Shown piece by piece: positions 23,606-32,584 of a DNA stretch of 64,000 bases. The notes beneath the pieces were generated by a model. That model made no database searches. It had not been told where the DNA came from and saw nothing but the letters and a program-made list of their open reading frames with translations. A program made the position numbers and the translations under genes. This stretch comes from Clostridia bacterium (GTDB lineage Bacteria; Bacillota; Clostridia; Christensenellales; Borkfalkiaceae). How positions within the stretch are numbered: position 1 is the stretch's first letter; each line of letters opens with the position of its first letter. The DNA lies in assembly GCA_900767195.1 (NCBI GenBank), contig CAAFYG010000078.1, positions 18,341-82,340 of the forward strand, given 5' to 3'.

Positions 23606-24841
23606 TTACGCCGACTTTTTATACACAAGCACCGGCTCTGCGCCGTTTGTAATGCACTCTTTCGTAACGATCACCTCTTCCACGTCCGGCTCGGAAGGGA
23701 TCTTATACATCACGCCCGTCATCACGCCTTCGAGAATCGTTCGCAAGCCGCGCGCGCCCGTCTTTAAGCGGATCGCCGTCTGCGCGATTTCCCGCACGGC
23801 GTCGTTCTCTACGGTAAGTTTCACACCGTCAAGCCCCACAAGTTTCTGATACTGCTTGATGATCGCGTTTTTCGGCTCGGTGAGAATTTTCACAAGCGCG
23901 TCTTCGTCCAGCGGGTTTAAATTCACCACGATGGGAAGTCTGCCCACAAACTCGGGAATCAGCCCGAATTTCGTGAGATCCTGCGGCTTCACGTCTTCCA
24001 GCGCGGAATAATCCACCTCGTCTTTGCCAAGGCGCACCTTGCCGCCGAAGCCGAGCGTGGTATCGTCCTTCCTGGAAGCCACGATTTTATCAAGTCCCAC
24101 GAACGCGCCGCCGCAAATAAACAGAATATTCGTGGTATCGATTCTCAGGCACTCTTGCTGCGGGTGCTTTCTGCCGCCTTGCGGGGGAACGGAAGCCACC
24201 GTGCTTTCGATGATTTTCAGAAGCGCCTGCTGCACGCCTTCTCCCGATACGTCGCGCGTGATGGATACGTTTTCGCCCTTGCGTGCGATTTTATCGATTT
24301 CGTCGATATATATGATACCGCGCTGTGCGCGCGCCACGTCGTAATCCGCGTTCTGAATGAGTTTTAAAAGAATATTTTCCACGTCTTCGCCAACGTACCC
24401 CGCTTCGGTGAGCGTGGTGGCGTCCGCCGCCGCGAACGGCACGTTTAAAATGCGCGCAAGCGTTTTCGCAAGCAGCGTTTTGCCGCTGCCGGTAGGGCCG
24501 AGCAGCAGAATGTTGCTCTTTTCGATTTCCACGTCGTCGTCCTTTTTCTCGGCAAGCGAGTTGATGCGCTTATAGTGGTTGTACACCGCCACGGAAAGAA
24601 CGCGCTTCGCCTTATCCTGCCCCACGATATATTTATCGAGTTCCGCTTTGAGTTCGGCGGGCTTTTTCAAGGGGACGGACGCATTTTCCGTCTTTTCCTT
24701 TTCAAGCATCTCGTCGATCATCGTCTTACAGATTTCCACGCAATTTTCGCAGATAAACGTTCCTTCGGGGGAAGCGATCAGCTGCATCACTTCGCTTTCC
24801 TTTTTTCCGCAGAACGAACAATGTCTTTCTTTATCAGCCAT
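23606..24841 (-). CDS. clpX: ATP-dependent protease ATP-binding subunit ClpX
   Basis: AAA+ unfoldase that feeds substrates to ClpP. 411 residues from the ATG at 24841, chosen for its AAGGAGGG site; an in-frame ATG 17 codons upstream is less likely. N-terminal zinc-binding domain (CSFCGKK and CENCVEICK), Walker A GPTGSGKT, Walker [12 protein letters not shown], sensor and pore loops (GYVGEDVE), and the IGF-type loop giving ClpP contact (TLGFGG region). Downstream of clpP on the same strand with 142 bp between, the usual tig-clpP-clpX order. Confidence 0.96.
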   Translation of the reverse strand: MADKERHCSFCGKKESEVMQLIASPEGTFICENCVEICKTMIDEMLEKEKTENASVPLKKPAELKAELDKYIVGQDKAKRVLSVAVYNHYKRINSLAEKKDDDVEIEKSNILLLGPTGSGKTLLAKTLARILNVPFAAADATTLTEAGYVGEDVENILLKLIQNADYDVARAQRGIIYIDEIDKIARKGENVSITRDVSGEGVQQALLKIIESTVASVPPQGGRKHPQQECLRIDTTNILFICGGAFVGLDKIVASRKDDTTLGFGGKVRLGKDEVDYSALEDVKPQDLTKFGLIPEFVGRLPIVVNLNPLDEDALVKILTEPKNAIIKQYQKLVGLDGVKLTVENDAVREIAQTAIRLKTGARGLRTILEGVMTGVMYKIPSEPDVEEVIVTKECITNGAEPVLVYKKSA

Positions 24842-24983
24842 AGATTTACCCTCCTTGTGCTTTTTTCTGTGCTTTCTTTCGCCGCATATCAACGAATATC
24901 ATCAATGAATATAAACAAGCGCGCGACTTTCTTCCTGTTCCGGAAAGCTGCGCGCCGTTTTCGTTTTTATCCGGCAGGGGAAT

Positions 24984-25577
24984 TTATCTTCTGTCGAACA
25001 CCTTGTCGATCAAGCCGTATTCACGCGCTTCGTCCGCGGACATATAATTATCGCGGTCGGTATCCCGTTCGATAATCGAAAGGTCTTTGCCCGTGTTTTC
25101 GGAAAGAATCCGATTGAGCTTGGCTTTGGTGCGCATGATGTGATCCGCCTGAATTTTAATATCGCTCGCCTGCCCCTGCGCGCCGCCGAGAGGCTGGTGG
25201 ATCATAATTTCGGAATTAGGCAGCGCGTAGCGTTTGCCTTTCGCGCCGCTCGATAATAAAAACGCGCCCATGCTTGCCGCCATTCCGATACAAATCGTGG
25301 ATACGTCGCACTTCACGTAATTCATCGTATCGTAAATCGCCATACCCGCCGTAACCGATCCGCCCGGGGAATTGATATACAGGGAAATATCTTTCCCCGG
25401 TTCTTTCCCTTCCAGGTAAATCAGCTGCGCCACTACGGTGTTGGCAAGCGCGTCGTCGATCTCGCCGCTTAAAAACACAATCCGATCGTCGAGCAAACGG
25501 GAATACAGATCGTACGATCTTTCGCCCGCGCTCGTGCGCTCTACAACGTAGGGGATAAGCACGTTCTTTTCTTTCAT
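24984..25577 (-). CDS. clpP: ATP-dependent Clp protease proteolytic subunit
   Basis: Serine peptidase forming the ClpP barrel. 197 residues with the full catalytic triad context: Ser in [16 protein letters not shown], His in [11 protein letters not shown] and Asp in [15 protein letters not shown]. Start has GGAGG. It lies between tig and clpX, as in B. subtilis relatives. No CtsR or CIRCE operator was seen upstream. Confidence 0.96.
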   Translation of the reverse strand: MKEKNVLIPYVVERTSAGERSYDLYSRLLDDRIVFLSGEIDDALANTVVAQLIYLEGKEPGKDISLYINSPGGSVTAGMAIYDTMNYVKCDVSTICIGMAASMGAFLLSSGAKGKRYALPNSEIMIHQPLGGAQGQASDIKIQADHIMRTKAKLNRILSENTGKDLSIIERDTDRDNYMSADEAREYGLIDKVFDRR

Positions 25578-25666
25578 TCGATAGCCTCCGATAGATTTTT
25601 AACGATTTTTAGCTATTTTAACCGTTTTTTTCGCGGCTTAAACGCTTTTTCACGTTTTTTAAAGAA

Positions 25667-27205
25667 TTATTCGGCGTCTTTCTTTGCTGCGGTCTTCTTT
25701 GCCGCCGGTTTCTTCGCGGCGGGTTTCTTTTCCGCCTTTTCGCCGGAATTTTCCTTCGTGGCTTTCGCCGCTTTCGCAGTCTTTTCCGCTTTCTCTTCGC
25801 CTTCCGCTTTCACGGTTTTCTTTGCGGCGGTCTTTTTCGCGGCGGTTTTCTTCGCCGGCTTTTCTTCTTTCGCTTCCGCGGCAGCCGTTTCTTCCGCCTC
25901 TTCCGAGCCGTCCGAATACGTCATTTCGTTGTTCGCCTTTAAGAAATCGAACAGCTTCGTGATGATAATATCGTTTCTAAGGTAATCCACCTGACGGGGA
26001 TCGATCGTCTTTTCGTACTCTTCCGCGCTCTTGCCCACAGATTCCGCCTGCTCGGCGATCTTGGCTTTCACTTCTTCTTCCGTGGCGTCGATTTTCTCGT
26101 TTTTAATGATCTGCGAGATAATCAACTGATTCAAAACGTTCTTCTTCGCCGCTTCTTCATAAGTCTTGCGGAAGTCTTCCTTTGTCGTCTTGATAAACGC
26201 AAGATAATCGTCGAGTTTCAAGCCCTGATACATCAGCTGATACTCGAAGCGGCGCACGAGGTTATCGATTTCGCTTTCGATCATCGCCTGCGGAATTTCG
26301 GCGGACGCGCCTTTTGCAATCTCGTTTAAAATCGCGTTTTCGGTGTCGTCGTTCGCGCGGGAATCCGCTTGCTTTTGCAATCTTTCTTTCGTCTTTTCCT
26401 TATACGCTTCGATGGTTTCGCTGCCCGTGGCTTCCTTGATAAACGCGTCGGTAAGCTCGGGTTTTTCCTTGGCGAAAAGCGAGTTTAAAGTTACGGCGAA
26501 CACGGCCGCCTTGCCTTTGAGATCCGCCGCCTGATAATCTTCGGGGAAAGTGACGTTTACGTCTTTCTTCTCGCCCACGTTCATGCCGATCACCTGATCT
26601 TCGAATCCGGGGATAAACTGACCGCTGCCGAGCGTTAAATCGAAGCCCTGCGCTTCGCCGCCCTCGAATTTCACGCCGTCTGCCGTGCCTACGAAATCGA
26701 TGTTCGCGATGTCGCCCTTTTCGGCGGCTCTGCCCTCAACGTTCACTTTGCGCGCGTTTCTTTCGAGTATTTTTTCGATTTCGGCGTCCACGTCGGCGTC
26801 TTTTACATTATACGCGTATCCTTTCAGCTTCATACCCGTATACGCCTCGATTTTTACATCCGGCTTCACGGGAACTACGGCGGAAAGCACTACTTTGTCT
26901 TCCGCAAGCTCGTCCACCGAAACGTCGGGATCGCCCACAACGGTGAAATCATCTTTCTTTTCGTCGAGAATCTTGCCGTAATTTTCAGAGAAGAGGATAT
27001 TTAAGCCGTCTTCATAGAAAACGCCTTTGCCGTAGGCATGTTCGATCACGTTCTTGGGGGCTTTGCCCTTGCGGAATCCGTTCACCGCAAATCTGCCGCG
27101 CTCTTTTACGTACGCTTTGTTCTGCGCGTCGAGCCATTCGTCTTTGTCGAAGGTCATCGTGATCTTTACGGTGCTTTTTTCAGCTGCTTTGGTGGTATAC
27201 TTCAT
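25667..27205 (-). CDS. tig: Trigger factor with long Lys/Ala-rich tail
   Basis: Ribosome-associated folding chaperone and prolyl isomerase. Start at 27205 (MKYTTKAAEKSTVKITMTFD) has CAGGAG; 512 residues. Ribosome-binding signature GFRKGKAPKNVIEHAYG, FKBP-type PPIase domain (KGDIANIDFVGTADGVKFEGG) and the C-terminal helical arms are complete by about residue 430. Beyond these, about 75 residues are almost only Lys, Ala, Thr and Glu with repeats such as AAKKTAAKKT, resembling histone H1 tails. Typical trigger factors stop near 430 residues. The tail might bind rRNA, DNA or acidic polymers. First gene of the tig-clpP-clpX unit. Confidence 0.95.
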   Translation of the reverse strand: MKYTTKAAEKSTVKITMTFDKDEWLDAQNKAYVKERGRFAVNGFRKGKAPKNVIEHAYGKGVFYEDGLNILFSENYGKILDEKKDDFTVVGDPDVSVDELAEDKVVLSAVVPVKPDVKIEAYTGMKLKGYAYNVKDADVDAEIEKILERNARKVNVEGRAAEKGDIANIDFVGTADGVKFEGGEAQGFDLTLGSGQFIPGFEDQVIGMNVGEKKDVNVTFPEDYQAADLKGKAAVFAVTLNSLFAKEKPELTDAFIKEATGSETIEAYKEKTKERLQKQADSRANDDTENAILNEIAKGASAEIPQAMIESEIDNLVRRFEYQLMYQGLKLDDYLAFIKTTKEDFRKTYEEAAKKNVLNQLIISQIIKNEKIDATEEEVKAKIAEQAESVGKSAEEYEKTIDPRQVDYLRNDIIITKLFDFLKANNEMTYSDGSEEAEETAAAEAKEEKPAKKTAAKKTAAKKTVKAEGEEKAEKTAKAAKATKENSGEKAEKKPAAKKPAAKKTAAKKDAE

Positions 27206-27385
27206 GGTGTTTTGTTCTCCTGCCGTTTTTTCTTTAATTTTTTCGCTGCATTTTTGCGGCTCGGAAAAAACGTTCTCTTTTTCGTTTGAATTTTTTTGCG
27301 GGCGCGCTTTCAAGGCGTTTTGCCGCCTTTTTTCGTCCGCTCTCAATATTTTACCATATTCTTTTAAGAAAATAAAGCGATTTTA

Positions 27386-27414
27386 TTTACAAATCGGGAA
27401 ATTTCGGTTATAAT
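27386..27414 (+). promoter_or_regulatory. Promoter of rqcH
   Basis: TTTACA (27386-27391), 17 bp, TATAAT (27409-27414) in the 302-bp divergent spacer with tig; nothing else recognised there. Confidence 0.75.
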
Positions 27415-27507
27415 TTAGGAAAAATGTTTGTTTGTCCGCGCGAAAATCGGCGAATTTTAAAATTTTTGCCGCTTCGCCGCCCGTTCACGAACAAAAAGGA
27501 GACAACT

Positions 27508-29286
27508 ATGCCGCAGGACGCTTTTCATATCGGAAGGCTCGCGATCGAGCTTGATCATTTGCTCTCGGGGGGCAGAGTCAACCGCGTTTCGCAAGCGGAT
27601 AAAGACGAACTTACCCTGATTATATACACCGAAAAAGGCGCGCTTAAACTGATTCTGAACACAAACGCTTCGTTTGCGCGCGTTTGCGTGCAAAACACCG
27701 AAAAACCGCCGCTGCTCGTAGCGCCGTCTTTTTGCATGCTGCTTCGGAAACACCTTTCGGGCGCGCAGCTCAAAAGCGTGAAACAAGTGGGCAACGAGCG
27801 GATTTTAGCCCTGACGTTTCTCTGTTTCAACGATTTTTCGGGCGGCGAAAAGGTGCTTTACGCCGAGCTGATGGGCAAGTATTCCAACCTGATTTTAACG
27901 GAAAACGGAATTATCGCGGGCGCGCTGAAAAGCACTTCGCTCGAAAACGCTTCGGGGCGGATTCTGTTCTCGGGCGCGAAATACGCTCTGCCGCCCGCGC
28001 AGGACAAAGTTTCTCCTGCCGACGCCGCCGCGATTTCGGAAAAATGGCACGCGTTTTTATCGGGCGTTGAAAGCGAAAACGACGGGGGTAGCGGCGGAAC
28101 GAACGCGGATTTTGATAAAGACGTACACAACAACGGCACAGCGGAAAACGCCGGAAAATACGGCGAAACGGCGGCAAAATTTATTTTTTCGAACGTGGCG
28201 GGCATCGCTTTGCCCACGGCGCGGCATATTTTGTCTTTTGCGGCGGCGCGGGGCGTGGCGGCGGAAGATTTTCCCGCTTTTTTCGTGAATTTCTTTTTAC
28301 ACGAACCGGTGCGGGCGTATCTTGCGGAAGAGAACGGGATTTTTTCGGACTTTTTCGCGTTTGAAACGGAAAACGGCGTAGCGGCGGCGAACTTAAACGA
28401 AGCGGAAGAAAAATACTACGTATCGCGCAGCGAAAACCGCGCGTTCAACGAGAAAAAATCGCGGCTGTTTTCCGTAGCGAACGCGAAAATCAAGAAATGC
28501 GAAAAAAATCTTGCGGACACGCTGCGGCGGCTTGCCGAAGCGGAAAACGCGGAAGATAACCGCGTGAAAGGCGAACTGATCACGGCGAATATCTACAAAC
28601 TGCAAAAAGGCGACGCGTTTCTGCTCGCCGAAAACTGGTACGAAGGCGGCAAAGAAGAAAAAATCGCGCTGGATAAAACGCTTTCCCCCGCCGCCAACGC
28701 ACAGCGGTATTTCAAAACGTACGCGAAAGAAAAGCGCACGAAAGAGGCTCTCGCGCCCCGCCGCGAAGACGAAGAACGCGAGCTAAAATATTTTCGGTCG
28801 GTGGCGGCGTTCGTTACGCTCGCCGAAAACGCGGACGATCTGACGGAAACGGAAGAAGAATTGCGCGCGCTCGGTCTGCTGCCTAAGGAAAAGGCGAAAA
28901 AGAAAAAAGCCGTCGCCTCCGTGCCTTTCCGCAAGTACGAAATCGGCGGATTTACGGTGCTTGTGGGGCGGAACAACGCTTCCAACGACAATCTCGTGCG
29001 GCAGCTCGACGGCGAGGATTTGTGGCTGCACGCGCAGAAATATCATTCGGCGCACGCAGGCATTTTATGCGAAGGAAAAAAGCCGCCCGAAAGCGTGATC
29101 GAAGCGGCGGCGCAGCTTTGCGTGTATTTTTCCGAAGTGAAACACGGCGAAAAGGCGGCGGTGGACTACGCGAAGCGCAAGCACGTGAAAAAGCCGAAAA
29201 AAGCCGCGCTCGGGTTCGTTACGTACACCGACTATAAAACGCTGTACGTTGCGGCTGACGCGCACGAAAAGGAACGGGTAATATGA
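27508..29286 (+). CDS. rqcH: Rqc2/RqcH, NFACT ribosome quality control protein
   Basis: Binds stalled 50S-peptidyl-tRNA complexes and adds C-terminal Ala tails. 592 residues from the ATG at 27508 (AAGGAG upstream). N-terminal NFACT-N fold (HIGRLAIELDHLL, GGRVNRVSQADKDELTLI), central coiled-coil arm (about residues 340-450) and the C-terminal NFACT-R domain (VLVGRNNASNDNLVRQLDGE, DLWLHAQKYHSAHAGIL). The canonical early Asp-Arg motif reads differently here, so activity details may differ. An acetyltransferase gene overlaps its stop by 4 bp. Confidence 0.93.
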   Translation: MPQDAFHIGRLAIELDHLLSGGRVNRVSQADKDELTLIIYTEKGALKLILNTNASFARVCVQNTEKPPLLVAPSFCMLLRKHLSGAQLKSVKQVGNERILALTFLCFNDFSGGEKVLYAELMGKYSNLILTENGIIAGALKSTSLENASGRILFSGAKYALPPAQDKVSPADAAAISEKWHAFLSGVESENDGGSGGTNADFDKDVHNNGTAENAGKYGETAAKFIFSNVAGIALPTARHILSFAAARGVAAEDFPAFFVNFFLHEPVRAYLAEENGIFSDFFAFETENGVAAANLNEAEEKYYVSRSENRAFNEKKSRLFSVANAKIKKCEKNLADTLRRLAEAENAEDNRVKGELITANIYKLQKGDAFLLAENWYEGGKEEKIALDKTLSPAANAQRYFKTYAKEKRTKEALAPRREDEERELKYFRSVAAFVTLAENADDLTETEEELRALGLLPKEKAKKKKAVASVPFRKYEIGGFTVLVGRNNASNDNLVRQLDGEDLWLHAQKYHSAHAGILCEGKKPPESVIEAAAQLCVYFSEVKHGEKAAVDYAKRKHVKKPKKAALGFVTYTDYKTLYVAADAHEKERVI

Positions 29287-29819
29287 AAGATTTATCTTTA
29301 AACAATACAACCGAAAAACCGCGCGCGGAAAATTACGGAATACGGCTTGCCGAAGCGGAAGATTTGCCCGCGCTGCGCCGAATTTACGCGGCGGCGCGTG
29401 AGTTTATGGCGAAACACGGCAACGCGGCGCAATGGGGCTCGAATTTTCCGCCGGACGAGCTTTTGCTTTCGCATATTTCGCGGCGGGAATTGTACGTTTT
29501 CGAAGAAATTTCTATCGGCAACCTTCACGCGGCGTTTGCGCTGGTGCGCGGCGAAGATCCTGCGTATCGAAAAATCGACGGCTCGTGGCTCTCTTCGTTG
29601 CCGTATCTCACGATTCATCGCGTGGCGAGCGACGGCACGGCGCGCGGAGTCTTTTCCGCGATTGTGAAATTTGCGGAAAAAATCTGCCCGCATTTGCGGG
29701 CGGACACGCACGAAAAAAACGCGGCAATGCGCGCCGCGCTTATCAAAAACGGATTTTCTAAGCGAGGCGAAGTCCGGCTTTCCGACGGTTCACCCCGCCT
29801 TGCGTATGAAAAACTTTAA
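29283..29819 (+). CDS. GNAT-family N-acetyltransferase
   Basis: 178 residues with GNAT features: N-terminal GIRLAEAEDLPALRRIYAAA, a beta strand pair, the acetyl-CoA-loop region HRVASDGTARGVFSAIVKFA and the late DTHEKNAAMRAALIKNGF motif. Substrate unknown. Its ATG overlaps the rqcH stop (ATGA), so it is translationally coupled to a ribosome-rescue factor. A protein or tRNA-related substrate would fit that position but is speculation. Confidence 0.88.
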   Translation: MKDLSLNNTTEKPRAENYGIRLAEAEDLPALRRIYAAAREFMAKHGNAAQWGSNFPPDELLLSHISRRELYVFEEISIGNLHAAFALVRGEDPAYRKIDGSWLSSLPYLTIHRVASDGTARGVFSAIVKFAEKICPHLRADTHEKNAAMRAALIKNGFSKRGEVRLSDGSPRLAYEKL

Positions 29820-29857
29820 ATAACAATAAAATTTTAAACAACAACCGCCCCGGGGAA

Positions 29858-29879
29858 AAAAGGCAAATCGCCGCCTTTT
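29858..29879. terminator. Bidirectional terminator
   Basis: AAAAGGC, loop AAATCGCC, GCCTTTT between the converging GNAT and flippase genes. Confidence 0.6.
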
Positions 29880-29894
29880 CAGACGCGCTTAACC

Positions 29895-31424
29895 TTATTT
29901 CCGTTTCATTAAATACTTAATTTTTTCAAAAACAACTTTGAATTCGCGGGTTTTAAAGGAAACCGACAAAAACACGGCGTTCGGCAGCGCAATGCAGATC
30001 GCGCCTTTTAAAAGCAGCCACAAAACGCCCGTTTCGGGCAGTTTAAAACACACGAAGCAGGTGAGCGCGCCCGCCGCCGCCACAACCATGGTATATAAAA
30101 GCATGCGCAGATAGTATTTTGCGGGCGAAAAGCCGAAGTAATTTTTGAAAAACGCGTGCGTTTCCCAAGGCATCGAAACCACGAAAACTCCGGCTATGGT
30201 AGCCACGATTGCGCCGTTTACGCCCATTTTACCGATCAACGCCAGCGAAAGCAGCAGCGTTACCGCGGCAACGGTGTACGGCTTGAAAAAGTCGTCTTTC
30301 CACATGCCCGCCGCGTCTTTGTAGGTGGAAAGAATATCTTTGAATTTCCAAAGGTACAAAAGCAGCGCAAACAAAAATGCGGAAGAGTTGCCGAGCATTT
30401 TATCTTCGTCGCCGTTCATCCAGATGCGCATAAAGTGCTGAAACAGGCACAAAAGCGTGATGGACATCCATCCCACGAGCCACACGTTCAGAAAGGTGAG
30501 CGTATTGAAATCGTCGTAATTTTTCTTTACGTCCGCCGTAACGATATTGTTGCCGATGCCCGCCGTAAGCGCAGTGTACAGCACGGAAATAATGGCGATA
30601 AGGGAATTTACGATATAGAAATAATTGTTGTACACGCCGAGAGTTTCCAACCCGAGGCGCGAAGAAATCACGATATTCGTGCCGGAAAAAATCACCGTGC
30701 CGCTTAAGCGATGCCCGATCATCGCGCCGATATTTTTAAAAACGGCTTTCTTTTCCGCCTCGCCGAGCGTATCTTCCGCTTTGTAATCGGGGTATTTTTT
30801 ATTGACGTACGCCGATCGCGCGAGATTGACGGATAGCGTGCAAAGCGGCAAAAACACGATATACACGTAGTAATTTTTAAAAATCAGCAGCACCGCCACC
30901 TGCAAAACGTACATGGCGATATACGAAATCGTCATAATCACGTTTTCGATATCGTTGCGCTGAAACGCCGCAAGCAGCACGCTTTTATACGCGAACACAA
31001 AGTAGCTCACCACCGTGTTGGCAAGGTATATAAAATACAGAATGTATAAATTGATGTCCGCGGGAGCTTCGCCTTTGATCAGTTTTGGCAAAAACGGCGT
31101 AACGGCAAGCCCCGCAACGAGAATCGCCGCGCCCACGATATAATACACCTTTCGGATAAAGCCGAGCAGGGCGCACACAAGCGGCCTGTTATCTTCCGCC
31201 ACGGGTTTGTACATGGCAAACGCCACCACCGTGGAAAAGCCGAGTTCGGAAAGCGACAGCACCTGCAAAAGCGATGTGAAAAGCGAGCCTAACCCGGCAT
31301 ATTCGATGCCGAGTTTCCGGATTAAAATCGTGCGGATGGCGAAGGGGAAAAGCAAGCACACCACGCGATAGATAATGCCGCTGACGGAATTTTTCACGGC
31401 GTTTTTCGTTCTTTCTATTTGCAT
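29895..31424 (-). CDS. Polysaccharide flippase (Wzx/MATE-like)
   Basis: Integral membrane protein of 509 residues with about 12-14 hydrophobic helices, of the polysaccharide biosynthesis/MVF superfamily. The start (MQIERTKNAVKNSVSGIIYR ... LIRKLGIEYAGLGSLFTSLL) is typical of lipid-linked oligosaccharide flippases. Last gene of a four-gene minus-strand cluster; its start overlaps the upstream glycosyltransferase by 10 bp. It would move the repeat unit made by the two glycosyltransferases across the membrane for polymerisation. Confidence 0.9.
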   Translation of the reverse strand: MQIERTKNAVKNSVSGIIYRVVCLLFPFAIRTILIRKLGIEYAGLGSLFTSLLQVLSLSELGFSTVVAFAMYKPVAEDNRPLVCALLGFIRKVYYIVGAAILVAGLAVTPFLPKLIKGEAPADINLYILYFIYLANTVVSYFVFAYKSVLLAAFQRNDIENVIMTISYIAMYVLQVAVLLIFKNYYVYIVFLPLCTLSVNLARSAYVNKKYPDYKAEDTLGEAEKKAVFKNIGAMIGHRLSGTVIFSGTNIVISSRLGLETLGVYNNYFYIVNSLIAIISVLYTALTAGIGNNIVTADVKKNYDDFNTLTFLNVWLVGWMSITLLCLFQHFMRIWMNGDEDKMLGNSSAFLFALLLYLWKFKDILSTYKDAAGMWKDDFFKPYTVAAVTLLLSLALIGKMGVNGAIVATIAGVFVVSMPWETHAFFKNYFGFSPAKYYLRMLLYTMVVAAAGALTCFVCFKLPETGVLWLLLKGAICIALPNAVFLSVSFKTREFKVVFEKIKYLMKRK

Positions 31425-32584
31425 AAGCGTTTTCCGATTTCTTTTGCAAACGTATTCGCCGTATTTTCCCAGGTGAAGTCTTTGGCGCGCGCTCTGCCTT
31501 TTTCAATGAGTTCTTCGCGCAAAGCCTCGTCGGTGATCACCCGTTCCATCGCTTCGGCAATGGATTTTTCGCTGTACGGATCTACAAGCAACGCCGCGCC
31601 GCCCGCCACCTCGGGCAAACAGGATACGTTGGAAGTGATTGCAGGCACGCCCGCCGCCATCGCCTCCACAAGCGGCAACCCGAATCCTTCGAACGTAGAA
31701 ACAAGCATCAGCGCGCCCGCGCACTGCACCACGGCGGCAATATCGTCGTTTTCGATGCCGTTTAAAAGCACAACGCCGGGCAAGGCGAGTTTTTCCGCCT
31801 GTTCTTTCAGCTCGCGGCTATGATTGGCGATCACAAGCTTATGGTTTTTTCGGATTTCTTCGGGCAGAAGAGCATAAGCGTTTAACAAACGGGCAAGATT
31901 TTTGTTTTCGCGATCCTGCCCCACAAAAAGAAAATACTTTTCTCCGGTGTGGTATTTTTCTTTCACTTCGGCGCGTTTTTCTTCTGTTGCGGGGGCGGCA
32001 AAAAACGCGGCGTCAGTACCGCAGTAATTCACCACGGTTTTGCCTTTAGCCATGGGGTAGTAGCTTAAAATCTCGCTTTCGGAGTGGCGAGAAACGGTGA
32101 AAATCACGTCGGCGTTCTTCACCGCGTTTTTGTACATTTTTTTATGTAGCCATCTCTTAACCGCCGCTTTCAATCCGTTTTTCGGCGCATGCAGCGGCGT
32201 AAGATCGTGAATGATCACCGCGGTAAGACCTTTTGGCTTATTCGCAGGGCAATAATTCAAAGGAAAAATGTATACGTCCGCCTTTTCGCCGAAGATTTTT
32301 TTGTAATTCATGGGCAGAAGGTATTCCGCCGGCGCTAATATTTTTTTCGGATACGCGGTGTTTTTATAGCGTATTTTCACGCCGGGCATCGTTTCCCGAA
32401 AGTCCGCCTCGATCGCAGCGCGCCGCGCGCCGCGCCTTTCTTTGCGCAATAAAAGTACGCCGCCCGTAATTTCCGTTTTTTCCGACAGACCGGTTTTCGC
32501 AAAAGCTTTCAGCGTTTCCTGCAAAACTTTCGTCACTCCGTCGTGCGGATTTTTATTATCGGTTAAATATAACGCTACTTTCAT
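31415..32584 (-). CDS. Glycosyltransferase family 4
   Basis: GT-B fold enzyme, 389 residues. N-terminal acceptor domain with VIIHDLTPLHAPKNG and VSRHSESEI, C-terminal donor domain with FVGQDRENKNLARLL and the EX7E-type motif STFEGFGLPLVEAMAAGVP (nucleotide-sugar binding). Transfers a sugar, identity unknown, to a growing glycan on the cytoplasmic face. Overlaps the polymerase gene by 4 bp upstream and the flippase gene by 10 bp downstream. Confidence 0.93.
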   Translation of the reverse strand: MKVALYLTDNKNPHDGVTKVLQETLKAFAKTGLSEKTEITGGVLLLRKERRGARRAAIEADFRETMPGVKIRYKNTAYPKKILAPAEYLLPMNYKKIFGEKADVYIFPLNYCPANKPKGLTAVIIHDLTPLHAPKNGLKAAVKRWLHKKMYKNAVKNADVIFTVSRHSESEILSYYPMAKGKTVVNYCGTDAAFFAAPATEEKRAEVKEKYHTGEKYFLFVGQDRENKNLARLLNAYALLPEEIRKNHKLVIANHSRELKEQAEKLALPGVVLLNGIENDDIAAVVQCAGALMLVSTFEGFGLPLVEAMAAGVPAITSNVSCLPEVAGGAALLVDPYSEKSIAEAMERVITDEALREELIEKGRARAKDFTWENTANTFAKEIGKRLCK

